Shown here: one piece after another, positions 33,026 through 43,190 of the stretch
Layout: the number at the start of each line of letters is the position of its first letter
Numbering within the stretch: position 1 is the first letter of the stretch
DNA from: Sinomonas atrocyanea
GTDB lineage: Bacteria; Actinomycetota; Actinomycetes; Actinomycetales; Micrococcaceae
Direction: 5' to 3'
DNA length: 43,190 nucleotides
Assembly: GCF_030812675.1 (NCBI RefSeq)
Contig: NZ_JAUSTE010000018.1
Coordinates: forward strand, 1-43,190
Program-made: the position numbers and the translations under genes
The notes under the pieces: generated by a model
Told to the model about the DNA's origin: nothing
The model's input: the letters and a program-made list of their open reading frames with translations, nothing else
The model's database searches: none

Positions 33026-33505
33026 TCACCGGCCGAGGACAGCGAAACGGAACACCGTCTCGTTGTCCTCGGCCATTTCCACGTAGAAGTCCGCGACGGT
33101 GCCGGCCAGGACCAGGGGCAGCCAGTGGTCGGCGTCCTGCCACATCCCCTCGACCGGCAGGTCCTCGACTGGGTACCACGAGGGCTCGATCTCCTCGCTC
33201 TCGCCGATCTCCCCGTCCCAGACGGCCGCAGTGAACATGGTGCACTCCATGTCCCATGCGGGCCGGGCGGGGAAGCGGAAGTCGACGGTGCCGGCGGGCA
33301 CCAGCACGGCGAGGTCGAGTACGACGCCGGCCTCCTCCTCGAGCTCGCGCACGGCCGCCTCCGCGGGGGTCTCTCCCGGTTCGACGTGGCCGCCGAGGCC
33401 GACGATCTTGCCCTGGCCGAAGCCGCGCTTCTTGCGGCCGAGCAGGACCTCCCGGCCCGCCGCGGTCTCGCGCAGGAGGAAGCACAGCGCCACCGGCGCG
33501 CCCAT
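33026..33505 (-). CDS. NUDIX hydrolase, MTH1/MutT-like (8-oxo-dGTPase)
   Basis: A 159-aa pyrophosphohydrolase. The Nudix box runs from Gly39 (GGHVEPGETPAEAAVRELEE then EAG). KKRGFGQGKIVGLGG before it and MWQDADHWLPLVLAG near the C-terminus resemble human MTH1, whose conserved Trp and Asp residues bind the oxidised purine. Sanitising 8-oxo-dGTP is the likely job, fitting with the Fpg/Nei glycosylase elsewhere in the window. It starts 31 bases after the xerD stop. Confidence 0.9.
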   Translation of the reverse strand: MGAPVALCFLLRETAAGREVLLGRKKRGFGQGKIVGLGGHVEPGETPAEAAVRELEEEAGVVLDLAVLVPAGTVDFRFPARPAWDMECTMFTAAVWDGEIGESEEIEPSWYPVEDLPVEGMWQDADHWLPLVLAGTVADFYVEMAEDNETVFRFAVLGR

Positions 33506-33536
33506 CAGGGCGCCCCTCGCGCCGGGGCGCCGGCGC

Positions 33537-34538
33537 TCATCCGCGGGCCCTCGGGTGGGCGGCCGCGTAGACCTCGCGCAGGGTGTCCGCAGTGACCAGC
33601 GTGTACACCTGCGTGGTCGTCACCGAGGCATGCCCGAGCAGCTCCTGGACCACACGGACGTCCGCGCCGCCCTCGAGGAGATGGGTGGCGAACGAGTGGC
33701 GCAGGGTGTGCGGCGAGACGTCGCGGTCGATCCGGGCCTTCTCGGCGACATCCTTGAGGATGGTCCAGGCGCTCTGCCGGCTCAGTCGGCCGCCGCGGGC
33801 GTTGAGGAAGAGGGCGGGAGTGCCGCGTCCCTTCGCCACGAGGGCCGGACGGCCGCGGACGATGTACGCGTCGAGCGCACGGGCCGCGTAGGAGCCGATG
33901 GGCACGAGGCGCTCCTTGGAGCCCTTGCCGAAGAGCCGGACCACGGCGGGACCGCCGTCGCCCGCCTCGAGCCGCAGGTCGTCCACATCGAGTCCCACGG
34001 CCTCGCTGATGCGCGCCCCGGTGGCGTAGAGGAACTCGAGCAGGGCCCGGTCGCGCAGCCCGGGGGGCGTGTCGGCCGAGGCAGCCTCGAGGATCCGGGT
34101 GACCTCGTGCACGGTGATGGCCTTGGGCAGCCGCTGCCCGGCGAGCGGCGGGTGGACGTCCGCCGCGGGGTCGTCCGGGGTGGTGCCCTCGAGCGCCCAG
34201 AAGCGGTGCAGGCCGCGGACGGCGACCACGGTCCTCGCCGCGGAGCGCGCGGTCAGCGGGCTGCCGCCGTCGGCCCCGTCGCGCAGCGCCTGGGCGAAGG
34301 ACCCGACGTGGCCCCGCCCGACGCCGCGCGGCGCGGCGACGCCCTGCCCGGCGAGGTAGGCGCCGTACCGGGCGAGGTCCCGGCGGTAGGCGGCCAGGGT
34401 GTTCGCTGCCAGGCCACGCTCGACGGCGAGGTGACGGAGGTAGTCCTCGACGGCGCGGGCCAGCGCCGGGGGGACGTCCGGCGCCGCCGGGGCGGCGGGG
34501 GCGGGCGCTGCGGCCAGCGTGGGTTCGGGTGCCTGCAC
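33537..34538 (-). CDS. xerD: tyrosine recombinase XerD
   Basis: A 333-aa site-specific recombinase that with XerC resolves chromosome dimers at dif. The N-terminal SAM-like domain begins at about residue 27 ([20 protein letters not shown]). The catalytic set is complete: Arg176 (GARISE), Lys208 (GKGSKERL), His277 and Arg280 (HTLRH), His303 (GHASVTTTQ) and the nucleophile Tyr312 (VYTLV). The GTG start at 34538 gives VQAPEPTL, an Ala/Pro-rich leader; no clear ribosome site is seen, so the start is uncertain. It follows the NUDIX gene by 8 bases, as in Rv1700-Rv1701. Confidence 0.95.
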   Translation of the reverse strand: MQAPEPTLAAAPAPAAPAAPDVPPALARAVEDYLRHLAVERGLAANTLAAYRRDLARYGAYLAGQGVAAPRGVGRGHVGSFAQALRDGADGGSPLTARSAARTVVAVRGLHRFWALEGTTPDDPAADVHPPLAGQRLPKAITVHEVTRILEAASADTPPGLRDRALLEFLYATGARISEAVGLDVDDLRLEAGDGGPAVVRLFGKGSKERLVPIGSYAARALDAYIVRGRPALVAKGRGTPALFLNARGGRLSRQSAWTILKDVAEKARIDRDVSPHTLRHSFATHLLEGGADVRVVQELLGHASVTTTQVYTLVTADTLREVYAAAHPRARG

Positions 34539-34546
34539 GGCGCCGC

Positions 34547-35230
34547 TCAGCGCTGGGCCGGGTGGGCCGGCCAGGGGCTGTCGCCGGGCCGCAGCGAGGC
34601 GTAGCCGCTGCGGCGTGCGGCGTCCGCGGCCAGCACCGCCACGACGGCGCTGGGGTTGTGGAGCCGGCCGGAGAGCACGGCCTGCACGGCGTCGTCGAGC
34701 TCTACCCAGACGAACTCGATCTCCGCCTCCTCGTCGGTGCGCTCGTGCCGGTCGGCATGCGGGATCTCCGTCAGCCCCTGGGCGAGGAAGATCCGGATGG
34801 CCTCGCTCGAGGATCCCGGGGAAGTGAAGAACTCGGCGAGGATGTGCCACTCGGAGGCGGTCAGGTCCGCCTCCTCGGCGAGCTCCCGCGAGGCGGCGTC
34901 GAGGGCGTGCTCGCCCTCGACGTCGAGCAGCCCGGCGGGGATCTCCCAGAGGTCCATCCCGACGGGGTGGCGGTACTGGCGCAGCAGCAGGATGCGGCCG
35001 TCCTCGTCCATGGGGAGGATGGCCACGGCCCCGGGATGGTCGATGTAGTCCCGCTGGAGGGTGCCGGCGCCGTCTGCCAGCTCGAAGGCGTCGCTGCGGA
35101 CGTCCCAGATGCGCCCGCGGTACACCGTCTCGGAGGACAGCACGCGCCGCGGGCTCAGGGCATCCTCGACTTCCGAGGCGCGGTGGCCGGATGTCGGATC
35201 GCCGTGCGCCCCCGGCGCGTGCGTGCCCAC
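34547..35230 (-). CDS. NUDIX hydrolase, ADP-ribose pyrophosphatase type (Rv1700-like)
   Basis: A 227-aa hydrolase that would split ADP-ribose into AMP and ribose 5-phosphate. [16 protein letters not shown] and [18 protein letters not shown] match the family N-terminal domain; the Nudix box spans [20 protein letters not shown] then [13 protein letters not shown] after it is typical of ADP-ribose pyrophosphatases. It lies between pyrG (4-base gap) and xerD, as Rv1699-Rv1701. The GTG start at 35230 has only a weak AAGGG site inside pyrG. Confidence 0.92.
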   Translation of the reverse strand: MGTHAPGAHGDPTSGHRASEVEDALSPRRVLSSETVYRGRIWDVRSDAFELADGAGTLQRDYIDHPGAVAILPMDEDGRILLLRQYRHPVGMDLWEIPAGLLDVEGEHALDAASRELAEEADLTASEWHILAEFFTSPGSSSEAIRIFLAQGLTEIPHADRHERTDEEAEIEFVWVELDDAVQAVLSGRLHNPSAVVAVLAADAARRSGYASLRPGDSPWPAHPAQR

Positions 35231-35234
35231 GGCG

Positions 35235-36986
<1,752 letters not shown>

Positions 36987-37065
36987 GGAATTCGAGCTTA
37001 TCACCGATTCAGGCGCGGGCCTCCCGCCGCCGGGCGTGTCCCCGCACGTCCTGCGGCCGGGGCCC

Positions 37066-38814
37066 TCACCCGGCCGCGGCGGCCCTCGACGACTGGGCGT
37101 CCTCGAGGAGCTCGAGGGCGTGCGCGCGGGCGCTCGCGGAGTCCTCCTGGCCGGCCAGCATGCGCGCGAGCTCGACCACGCGCTCGGACTCGTCCAGGAC
37201 CCGCACGTCGCTCGAGGTGACGCCCGCGACGCCTTCCGCCGAGCGGCCCGAGGCGACCGAGGTCTTGATCACGGTGATGTGCCGGTCCGCGAACGCCGCC
37301 ACCTGGGGCAGGTGCGTGACGACGAGCACCTGGACGTGGCGGGCGAGCATGGCGAGCCTGCGCCCGATCTCGACCGCGGCGCGGCCGCCCACTCCCGAGT
37401 CGACCTCGTCGAAGACGAACGTGGGCACCGGGTCCACGGCGGCCAGCACCACCTCGATGGCCAGCATGACGCGCGAGAGCTCGCCGCCGGAGGCGCCCTT
37501 GCCCAGCGGGCGCGCGGGGGCGCCCGCGTGCGGCTGCAGGAGGATCGCCACGGTGTCGGAGCCGTCGGGTCCGAGCTCTCCGGTCTCCTCGACCTCGACC
37601 TTGAGGGCCGCGTCCGGCATGGCGAGCGCCGTGAGCTCCTCGCTGACGCGCTCGGCGAGCTCCACGGCCGCGGCCCGGCGCTGGGCCGTCATCTCGCCCG
37701 CGAGCTCCTTCAGGCGTGCCTCGTCCTCGCCGATCTGGGCCGTGAGGGACTCGATGCGCCCGTCGTCGTCCTGGAGCTCGAAGAGGCGGGCCTGGCCTGC
37801 CTCGGCCCACGCGATGACCTCCTCGAGCGTGGGTGCGTACTTGCGGGTCAGGCCGCCGAGCGCGGCCCTGCGCTCCTCGACCTCGGCCAGGCGTCCCGGC
37901 CCCTCGGTGTCGAGCGAGGCTGCGTAGCTGGCGAGCTCCTGGGCGATGTCTGCGAGGGTGTAGCCCACCTCGGCGAGCCTCTGGGCCGAGGCGCCCAGCG
38001 CGGCGTCGTGCTCGGCGACATGCTCGAGTGCGCGGCGGGCGCCGTCCACGAGGGTGGTCGCGTCGCGCACCTCGCTGAAGTCCTCGGCGACGATGGCCTC
38101 GTGGGCCTCCTGCGCGGCCAGGCGCAGCGCCTCCGCGTTGGAGAGCCGCTCGGACTCCGCCTTGAGGGCGGCGTCCTCCCCGGGCTGGGGGTCCACCTCC
38201 GCGATCTCGGCCAGGGCGGCGCCCAGCGACTCGGCCTCGCGGATCCGCTCGCGCGAGGAGGACCTGAGCTCCTCGAGCTCCCGCCGGGCCGCGGTCCACG
38301 CGGCGTAGAGCACGGAGTAGGCGGACTGCTTCTCGGCGAGCGGGCCGCCGGCGAACGTGTCGAGCGCGCGGCGCTGGGCCGCCGGCCCCTTCAGGCGCAG
38401 CTGCTCGGACTGGCCGTGGATGACCACGAGCTGGGAGCCGACCTCGGCCAGGGCGCCCACGGGCGCGGAACGCCCGCCGACGTGGGCGCGGCTGCGGCCG
38501 TCCGAGCCCACGGTGCGGGCCAGCAGGAGCTCGGCGGCGCCGTCGTGCTCTTCGACGTCCGCACCCGCCTCCTCGGCGCGCACGACGGCGGCGTGGCCGG
38601 GCTCGAGCTTCACGGTCGCCTCCGCGACCGCGGACTTCGCCCCGGTGCGCACGGCGCCGGCGTCCGAGCGGCCGCCGAGCAGCAGCCCTAGCGCGGTGAC
38701 CACCATCGTCTTGCCCGCGCCGGTCTCGCCCGTCACGACGCTCAGGCCCGGGCCGAGCGGCAGGGCCGCGTCCGTGATGACACCCAGGTCGCGGATTCTC
38801 AGTTCCTCGATCAT
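37066..38814 (-). CDS. recN: DNA repair protein RecN
   Basis: A 582-aa SMC-like ATPase for double-strand-break repair. Walker A is [11 protein letters not shown] near residue 30, the ABC signature is [17 protein letters not shown] and Walker B is [14 protein letters not shown], followed by [17 protein letters not shown]. The middle is a coiled coil rich in Ala/Glu/Leu/Arg (about 160-370). The ATG overlaps the nadK stop as ATGA. In M. tuberculosis two genes follow before pyrG; here pyrG starts about 80 bases later. Confidence 0.97.
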   Translation of the reverse strand: MIEELRIRDLGVITDAALPLGPGLSVVTGETGAGKTMVVTALGLLLGGRSDAGAVRTGAKSAVAEATVKLEPGHAAVVRAEEAGADVEEHDGAAELLLARTVGSDGRSRAHVGGRSAPVGALAEVGSQLVVIHGQSEQLRLKGPAAQRRALDTFAGGPLAEKQSAYSVLYAAWTAARRELEELRSSSRERIREAESLGAALAEIAEVDPQPGEDAALKAESERLSNAEALRLAAQEAHEAIVAEDFSEVRDATTLVDGARRALEHVAEHDAALGASAQRLAEVGYTLADIAQELASYAASLDTEGPGRLAEVEERRAALGGLTRKYAPTLEEVIAWAEAGQARLFELQDDDGRIESLTAQIGEDEARLKELAGEMTAQRRAAAVELAERVSEELTALAMPDAALKVEVEETGELGPDGSDTVAILLQPHAGAPARPLGKGASGGELSRVMLAIEVVLAAVDPVPTFVFDEVDSGVGGRAAVEIGRRLAMLARHVQVLVVTHLPQVAAFADRHITVIKTSVASGRSAEGVAGVTSSDVRVLDESERVVELARMLAGQEDSASARAHALELLEDAQSSRAAAAG

Positions 38815-39830
38815 GCGTGCTCCTCGCTGGCTGCATCGGTGCCGTCGACGTCCCCGGCGGCGCGCTGGGCCCAGGCCACGGGCGGGACCTCCGGGACCAT
38901 CGGCCCGGGTTCGGCGAGCGGGGCACCGGCGGCGGGCCCGCGCCAGCCGTGGATGGGCAGTTCGAATTTGCGCACCAGGCGCGCCGAGAACGGGGTCGTG
39001 CTGATCCTCGCGAGCCGGACCGGAAGGGGCGACTTCGTCACCTCGACGCGGGAGCCCGGCGGCAGGTCGACGGACCGGCGGCCGTCGCACCACAGCACCG
39101 CGGCGGCGTCGGTGCGGCCCAGGATCTCGACCGCGAGGGTGGAGCGCGGGGAGACGACGAGGGGCTTGGCGAAGAGGGCGTGTGCGCTGATCGGCGCGAT
39201 GAGGAGGGCCTCCACCTCGGGCCAGACGACGGGGCCGCCGGCCGAGAACGCGTAGGCCGTGCTGCCGGTCGGAGTGGCGAGCACGATCCCGTCGCACCCA
39301 TAGGAGGTGAGCGGCTTGCCGTCCACCTCGGTGACGACCTCGATCATCCGCTCCCGGTTGGCCTTCTCGATCGCCGCCTCGTTGAGGGCCCAGGTGTGGG
39401 CGATCTTGGTGCCGTGCTGCCACACGGTCACGTCGATGGTCATGCGCTCCTCGACGGAGTAGCTCTTGGAGGCGATCCACTGGACGGTCTGGGCCAGGTC
39501 GGCCCGCTCGCTCTCCGCGAGGAATCCGACGTGTCCGAGGTTGACCCCGAGCAGCGGGACGTCGACGTGGCGGACGAGCTCGGCCGCGCGCAGGATGGTC
39601 CCGTCGCCGCCGAGCACCATGACGAGTTCGACGTCCTCGAGCTGGACCTCCTGCCCGAGGACCTCGGTGGGGTGGTCGAGGCCGTCGAAGCGGGCCTCGA
39701 GGTGCGCCTGCTGCCCGGCGGGCATCACCGGGGATAGGCCCGATCCGTACAGCTGGGCCGAGGCCTCGCGGGCGGCGAGCATGGAGTCCTCGCGGCCGAG
39801 GTGGGCAAGGAGCAGAACACGGCGGGTCAC
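38811..39830 (-). CDS. nadK: NAD kinase
   Basis: A 339-aa kinase (also called ppnK) producing NADP. The signature GGDGT is at 74-78, followed by LGVNLGHVGFLAE, ALNEAAIEK and the glycine-rich ATPTGSTAYAFSAGGPVV. The last ~45 residues are an Ala/Pro/Asp-rich tail beyond the usual end. The GTG at 39830 overlaps the tlyA stop as GTGA, and its own stop overlaps recN as ATGA, so tlyA-nadK-recN are translationally chained, in the order of Rv1694-Rv1696. Confidence 0.96.
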   Translation of the reverse strand: MTRRVLLLAHLGREDSMLAAREASAQLYGSGLSPVMPAGQQAHLEARFDGLDHPTEVLGQEVQLEDVELVMVLGGDGTILRAAELVRHVDVPLLGVNLGHVGFLAESERADLAQTVQWIASKSYSVEERMTIDVTVWQHGTKIAHTWALNEAAIEKANRERMIEVVTEVDGKPLTSYGCDGIVLATPTGSTAYAFSAGGPVVWPEVEALLIAPISAHALFAKPLVVSPRSTLAVEILGRTDAAAVLWCDGRRSVDLPPGSRVEVTKSPLPVRLARISTTPFSARLVRKFELPIHGWRGPAAGAPLAEPGPMVPEVPPVAWAQRAAGDVDGTDAASEEHA

Positions 39831-40669
39831 GCGGGCGCCTCCTGGGGGTCGGTGGCAGGCCAGTGGGCGGCGACCCACTGCGCGGGATCCTCCTCTGGCG
39901 ATGCGGGGTGGCCGGCGGAGCCCGCGGCGTGGTCGCCGGGGCGTGCGAGCCAGAGGAAGTATTCGCGGTTGCCGTCCTGGCCGGGCAGCGGGCTGAGGAC
40001 GAGGCCGCACAGGGCCAGTCCCTCGCGGGCCGCCGCCTCCGCGACGGCGGTGACCGCGCGGCGTCGTTCGCCGTCAGAGCTGACGACGCCGGTCCGGGCC
40101 AGCCGCTCCCGGCCCACCTCGAACTGCGGCTTGACCATGAGCAGGAGGTCTCCGCCAGCCTCGGTGCACGCGGCGAGGGCCCCGACCACGAGGGTGAGGG
40201 AGATGAAGGAGAGGTCGGCGACGGTCAGCGCCGCGGGGCCGCCGATCTGGTCGGGGCCCATGTCGCGGACGTTGAGGCCCTCGTGGACGCGGACGCGCGG
40301 GTCGTGGCGGAGCGCGTCGACGAGCTGCCCGTGCCCGACGTCCACGGCCACGACCTCGGCCGCACCGGCCTGCAGCAGCACATCCGTGAAGCCGCCCGTC
40401 GAGGCGCCCGCGTCGAGACAGCGCCTGCCAGCCGGGCCGATGCGGGGAAAGGCGGCCAGCGCGCCGGCGAGCTTGTGCCCTGCCCGGCTCACATAGCGGT
40501 CGTGCTCGCTCGCGGCGACGCTGATGTCCGCGTGCTCGTCGACCGGCTGGGAGGGGCGGGCGGCCGGGGCGTCCGCGACGCGCACCGCGCCGCTGGCGAT
40601 CAGCTTCGCGGCGTGCGTGCGGGATCGCGCCAGCCCACGGTGGACGAGTTCGAGGTCGAGTCGGGCCAC
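39827..40669 (-). CDS. tlyA: TlyA-family rRNA 2'-O-methyltransferase
   Basis: A 280-aa enzyme. An S4 RNA-binding domain (ARLDLELVHRGLARSRTHAA, 2-60) is followed by an FtsJ-type methyltransferase domain with SRAGHKLAGAL and the SAM motif DAGASTGG (86-93). In mycobacteria TlyA methylates 16S C1409 and 23S C1920 and its loss gives capreomycin resistance. The GTG at 40669 has GGAG five to six bases upstream, overlapping the end of the 57-aa gene. The C-terminal ~30 residues are a variable tail. Confidence 0.94.
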   Translation of the reverse strand: MARLDLELVHRGLARSRTHAAKLIASGAVRVADAPAARPSQPVDEHADISVAASEHDRYVSRAGHKLAGALAAFPRIGPAGRRCLDAGASTGGFTDVLLQAGAAEVVAVDVGHGQLVDALRHDPRVRVHEGLNVRDMGPDQIGGPAALTVADLSFISLTLVVGALAACTEAGGDLLLMVKPQFEVGRERLARTGVVSSDGERRRAVTAVAEAAAREGLALCGLVLSPLPGQDGNREYFLWLARPGDHAAGSAGHPASPEEDPAQWVAAHWPATDPQEAPA

Positions 40670-40671
40670 CG

Positions 40672-40845
40672 CTACTCCGCCGGCTCCGTGTCGAGGATCT
40701 CGGACAGCGCCGCGTGGAATGCATCGAAGGCGTCGGCCTGCTCGGCGAGCGGGCGTCCGGCGGCGGCGGCGTCCAGCGCCGCGAGGGCGGCGTGGGCCTC
40801 GGGCAGCGCCGGGGCCGTCGCGGCCGTCTGCGGATCCTCGCTCAT
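40672..40845 (-). CDS. 57-aa conserved-position small protein (Rv1693-like)
   Basis: A short gene: ATG at 40845, TAG at 40672. The product starts MSEDPQTAATAPALPEA and ends in AEQADAFDAFHAALSEILD; it is Ala-rich, acidic and likely helical, with no Cys, signal or membrane segment. It lies between the HAD phosphatase and tlyA, 2 bases before the tlyA GTG, exactly where M. tuberculosis has a 58-residue protein (Rv1693). That positional match and coupling support it as real. Function unknown; a partner for TlyA or the phosphatase is a guess. Confidence 0.8.
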   Translation of the reverse strand: MSEDPQTAATAPALPEAHAALAALDAAAAGRPLAEQADAFDAFHAALSEILDTEPAE

Positions 40846-40895
40846 GCGTCCAGCTTAGCGAGACTCGGCGGCGCCTCGTCTCAGGCTCCGCTCCG

Positions 40896-41876
40896 TCAGT
40901 GTGCCCAGCGCAGCTCGGGGGCGGTCCTCTCCTCGGCCTCGGGCAGCGCGGACCACCACGCGGCGCAGGCGGCGCGCCAGGCGTCCAGGTCCTCGCGGGA
41001 CCCGGCCACCTCGACGACTTCGCCGTTGGTGCGCGCTGACGAGGCGCCGACGTGCCAGACGCCGCCGGAGGCGACGGGCTCGGGGTACGGGCGGAAGAGG
41101 TCATCGAGCGTCCGCAGGATATAGGTGGGCCGCTCCGCGTGGCGTGCGCCGAGGATGGACTGCTCGGTGTCCACCCCGGTGAGCACCACCGCTGTCGCGA
41201 AGCCGGCGCGGTTGCCGCCCAGGATGTCGGTGTCGAGCCGATCGCCCACCACGACGGGGCGGCGCGAACCGAGCCGCTCCGCCGCCGCGAGGAACAGGGG
41301 CGCCTCCGGCTTGCCGGCGACCAGCGGCTCGCGGCCGGTGGCCGCGCGCACCGCGGCGACGAGCGTGCCGTTGCCGGGCGCCATGCCGCGAGCCTGCGGG
41401 ATGGACATGTCCGTGTTGGTCGCGATCCACACCGCGCCGGCGGCCACGGCATAGGCCGCCTCGGCCAGGTCCCGCCAGCCGAGGTCCGGGCTGAAGCCCT
41501 GGATCACGGCGGCGGGGTCCTCCTCCGCGGAGCGCACCGGAGTCAGCCCGCGCAGCTCGACCTCGCGGGCGAGCGCGGCGCTCCCGGTGACAAGCACCCG
41601 GGCCCCGGCGGCCACCTGCTGCGCGAGCAGCGACGCGCCCGCCTGGGCCGAGCTCACCACGTCGTCGTCCCCGGCGGGGGCGCCGAGCTCGCGCAGGTGG
41701 GCGGCGACCTCCGCCGGCGACCGGGAGGCGTTGTTCGTCACGTACCCCAGCCGGACCCCGCGCGGGGCGAGCGCCTGGAGCGCCTCGACCGCACCGGGGA
41801 TGGCGTGCGGACCGGCGTAGACGACGCCGTCGAGATCGGACAGGACGGCGTCGAAGGCCTCGATGAGCTCCGCCAT
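40896..41876 (-). CDS. HAD-IIA family phosphatase (Rv1692-like)
   Basis: A 326-aa haloacid-dehalogenase hydrolase. Motif I is SDLDGVVY with nucleophile Asp14 and Asp16, motif II is in YVTNNASRSP, the Lys motif is AGKPEAPLF and motif III is VVGDRLDTDILGG. The M. tuberculosis neighbour Rv1692 is a glycerol-3-phosphate phosphatase acting on lipid polar heads; the same role is plausible here. After the catalytic core, about 60 residues (from PEPVASGGVWHVG) form an added C-terminal segment. It starts one base after the TPR gene stop. Confidence 0.9.
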   Translation of the reverse strand: MAELIEAFDAVLSDLDGVVYAGPHAIPGAVEALQALAPRGVRLGYVTNNASRSPAEVAAHLRELGAPAGDDDVVSSAQAGASLLAQQVAAGARVLVTGSAALAREVELRGLTPVRSAEEDPAAVIQGFSPDLGWRDLAEAAYAVAAGAVWIATNTDMSIPQARGMAPGNGTLVAAVRAATGREPLVAGKPEAPLFLAAAERLGSRRPVVVGDRLDTDILGGNRAGFATAVVLTGVDTEQSILGARHAERPTYILRTLDDLFRPYPEPVASGGVWHVGASSARTNGEVVEVAGSREDLDAWRAACAAWWSALPEAEERTAPELRWAH

Positions 41877-41877
41877 G

Positions 41878-43190
41878 CTACGCCCGGTCGTCCTCGCTGC
41901 CGGGCGCCTGCTCGTCTGCGGGAGCGGCCTCGCTGGAGCCGTCCGCCGCGGGCTCGGCGTCGTCGGCGGTCTCGTCGGCGGTCTCGTGAATGCCGATCTC
42001 GTCCTCGGCCAGACCCGTCTCCTCGCCGCTGACCTCGTCCGCGTCCTCGTCCGACAGCGTGTGGCCGTCATCCGTCGCGCCCTCGTGCTCCTCGTCGGCG
42101 TCGCCGCGGGGCGAGGCGGCAGCGGACTTGGCGCGGCGCTCCTCGTCCTCGCGTCGCTGCTCCTCCTCGTCCCAGCCGAGGTCCACGATCTCGGGCTCCT
42201 CGTACTCGCCGACCCCGAGTGCCTTCTCCGCGACACCGATCTGGCGGTACCACTTGGAGGCCTCGGACGAGCGCCCCGCGGCGGAGAGCGCATCGGCGTA
42301 CGCCTCGAAGAGGCGCGGGCTGAAGGAGAACGCCCGGTTGATGTCGAGCTGCGGGATCTCGAGCTCTGCCACGGCGCCGGCGTGGTCGCCCATGTCCGAC
42401 CGCGCGCCGGAGGCCACGATGGCGAGCTCGGCCTTGTTGGCGTTGTCGAGCATGTTCCGCTCGTCCGAGTGGGCGAGCTCGAGGGCCTTTTCGGGCCGGC
42501 CGAGGCCACGCTCGCAGTCCGCCATGTGGGCCAGGTGGATGCTTGAGCCCGTGATCCGGCGGAACGTGCGGAACTCGCGGAGCGCGTCATCGTAGCGGCC
42601 CGCAGCATAGGCGGTCATGCCGACGGCCTCGCGGACGGCGCCGATGCGCCCGCCGCGCCGGCTCGCGGCGAGGGCATGCTGGAACGCGGCCTCGGGGTCA
42701 TCGTCGATCAGGCGTCCGGCCATCACGAGGTGCTTGGCGACCCAGTCGCTGTTGTTGCCCTCGAGGGTCCGGAGCTGGCCGATCGTGCCGCGGTCGAGCT
42801 CGCGCCCGGTGACATCCGGGTCGATCTCCGGAGACCGCTCGCGGTCGGGGCGGTTCGAGACCCGCAGGTCTCCGGCGTTGTGCGGGCGGGGGCGCTCCTC
42901 ACGGTCGGGCCGCTCGTCGCGGTCGAAGCGCCGGGGCGCACGGTCATCGCGCTGGAACGGACGACGCTCACCACGGTCATCACGCTGGAACGGACGACGC
43001 TCACCACGGTCATCACGCTGGAACGGACGACGCTCACCACGGTCCTGGCGGTCGAACTGCCGCGGACCACGGTCGTCACGCTGGGGACGGTCACCGAACG
43101 GACGACGCTCACCACGGTCATCACGCTGGAACGGACGACGCTCACCACGGTCCTGGCGGTCGAACTGCCGCGGACCACGGTCGTCACGCT
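41878..43190 (-). CDS. TPR protein with Arg/Asp-rich repeat region, 5' end off the window (Rv1691-like)
   Basis: The frame is open from the stop at 41878 to the right edge, so at least 437 residues are present and the start is missing. Reading from the edge: a low-complexity region of about 95 residues built of RDDRGERRPFQ-type units, a short linker (HNAGDLRVSNRPDRE), then GRELDRGTIGQLRTLEGN and a helical TPR-like domain (DWVAKHLVMAGRLIDDDPE, AAFQHALAASRRGGR, GRYDDALREFRTF). It ends in a Glu/Asp-rich tail of about 80 residues (SDEDADEVSGEETG). The ATG at 42721 is internal: conserved-looking sequence continues upstream of it. Function unknown; opposite charges at the two ends suggest RNA or protein scaffolding. 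Confidence 0.85.
   Translation of the reverse strand, partial: RDDRGPRQFDRQDRGERRPFQRDDRGERRPFGDRPQRDDRGPRQFDRQDRGERRPFQRDDRGERRPFQRDDRGERRPFQRDDRAPRRFDRDERPDREERPRPHNAGDLRVSNRPDRERSPEIDPDVTGRELDRGTIGQLRTLEGNNSDWVAKHLVMAGRLIDDDPEAAFQHALAASRRGGRIGAVREAVGMTAYAAGRYDDALREFRTFRRITGSSIHLAHMADCERGLGRPEKALELAHSDERNMLDNANKAELAIVASGARSDMGDHAGAVAELEIPQLDINRAFSFSPRLFEAYADALSAAGRSSEASKWYRQIGVAEKALGVGEYEEPEIVDLGWDEEEQRREDEERRAKSAAASPRGDADEEHEGATDDGHTLSDEDADEVSGEETGLAEDEIGIHETADETADDAEPAADGSSEAAPADEQAPGSEDDRA
42951..43190. repeat. 33-bp in-frame tandem repeats with a 108-bp higher-order unit
   Basis: Units of 33 bp (11 residues, RDDRGERRPFQ) begin at 42951, 42984 and 43017 with near identity. A larger block carrying a PRQFDRQDRGE variant recurs 108 bp apart (compare 43041 onward with 43149 onward). 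All copies keep the reading frame of the minus-strand TPR gene. The array continues past the window edge. Confidence 0.85.

Noticed and set aside
42723-43187. Minus-strand frame with Val/Ser/Thr-rich repeats at the right edge
   Set aside because: It is an alternative frame of the repeat DNA. The frame that continues into the TPR domain gives RDDRGERRPFQ units and linker sequence that fit one protein.
42951-43190. Regular repeats resembling a CRISPR array
   Set aside because: Units are contiguous with no unique spacers, keep a reading frame, and no cas gene is near.

Overview
The window is a G+C-rich actinobacterial chromosome segment. Gene families, frequent GTG starts, dense overlapping stop/start pairs and gene order point to a Micrococcaceae-type organism (Arthrobacter/Sinomonas-like). 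That placement is inferred from protein character and synteny, not from a marker gene. The first ~115 bases are almost pure C/G homopolymer and look like a contig-end artefact. The last gene runs off the right edge. No gene-free stretch exceeds 300 bases.

Layout. (1) 168-3142, minus: gcvH, garA, ftsR, a DUF151/bifunctional-nuclease gene and a second MerR gene, in the same order as Mycobacterium tuberculosis Rv1826-Rv1830. This set links glycine cleavage, 2-oxoglutarate flux control and cell-division regulation. (2) 3322-8524: an Fpg/Nei DNA glycosylase, a dienelactone-hydrolase-like protein, a luciferase-like monooxygenase, tRNA-Pro(GGG) and a BetT-like BCCT transporter. (3) 8738-15704, minus: parA, scpA, scpB, an RluB-type pseudouridine synthase, tyrA, cmk, der; same order as Rv1708-Rv1713. 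(4) 15901-33020: a metabolic and regulatory block with DctA and a divergent CitA/CitB-type two-component system, a small acidic protein, a cold-shock protein with a structured leader, an SDR, an FMN reductase/MarR pair, an SRPBCC-SDR fusion, gamma-glutamyltransferase, a thioesterase, and a full methylcitrate set (prpE divergent from gntR-prpD-prpB-prpC). (5) 33026-43190, minus: a TPR protein with an Arg/Asp-rich repeat region, HAD phosphatase, a 57-aa small protein, tlyA, nadK, recN, pyrG, NUDIX, xerD, MutT; same order as Rv1691-Rv1701 but without the two genes that sit between recN and pyrG there.

How it works together. Regions 3 and 5 are two halves of one conserved actinobacterial housekeeping neighbourhood (chromosome segregation and condensation, dimer resolution, RNA modification, nucleotide and NADP supply). 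Region 4 separates them by about 17 kb. Region 4 holds most of the readable regulation: three TTGA-N4-TCAA sites between the MarR and FMN-reductase genes, two TGTATACA sites between prpE and gntR, a TetR-type inverted repeat before the thioesterase gene, and two tandem hairpins in the cold-shock leader.

I found no convincing new multi-gene system (no defence island, prophage, CRISPR or biosynthetic cluster). The most interesting items are the operator arrays, the repeat-bearing TPR protein, the palindromes before the ResR-like regulator, and small genes of unknown function.
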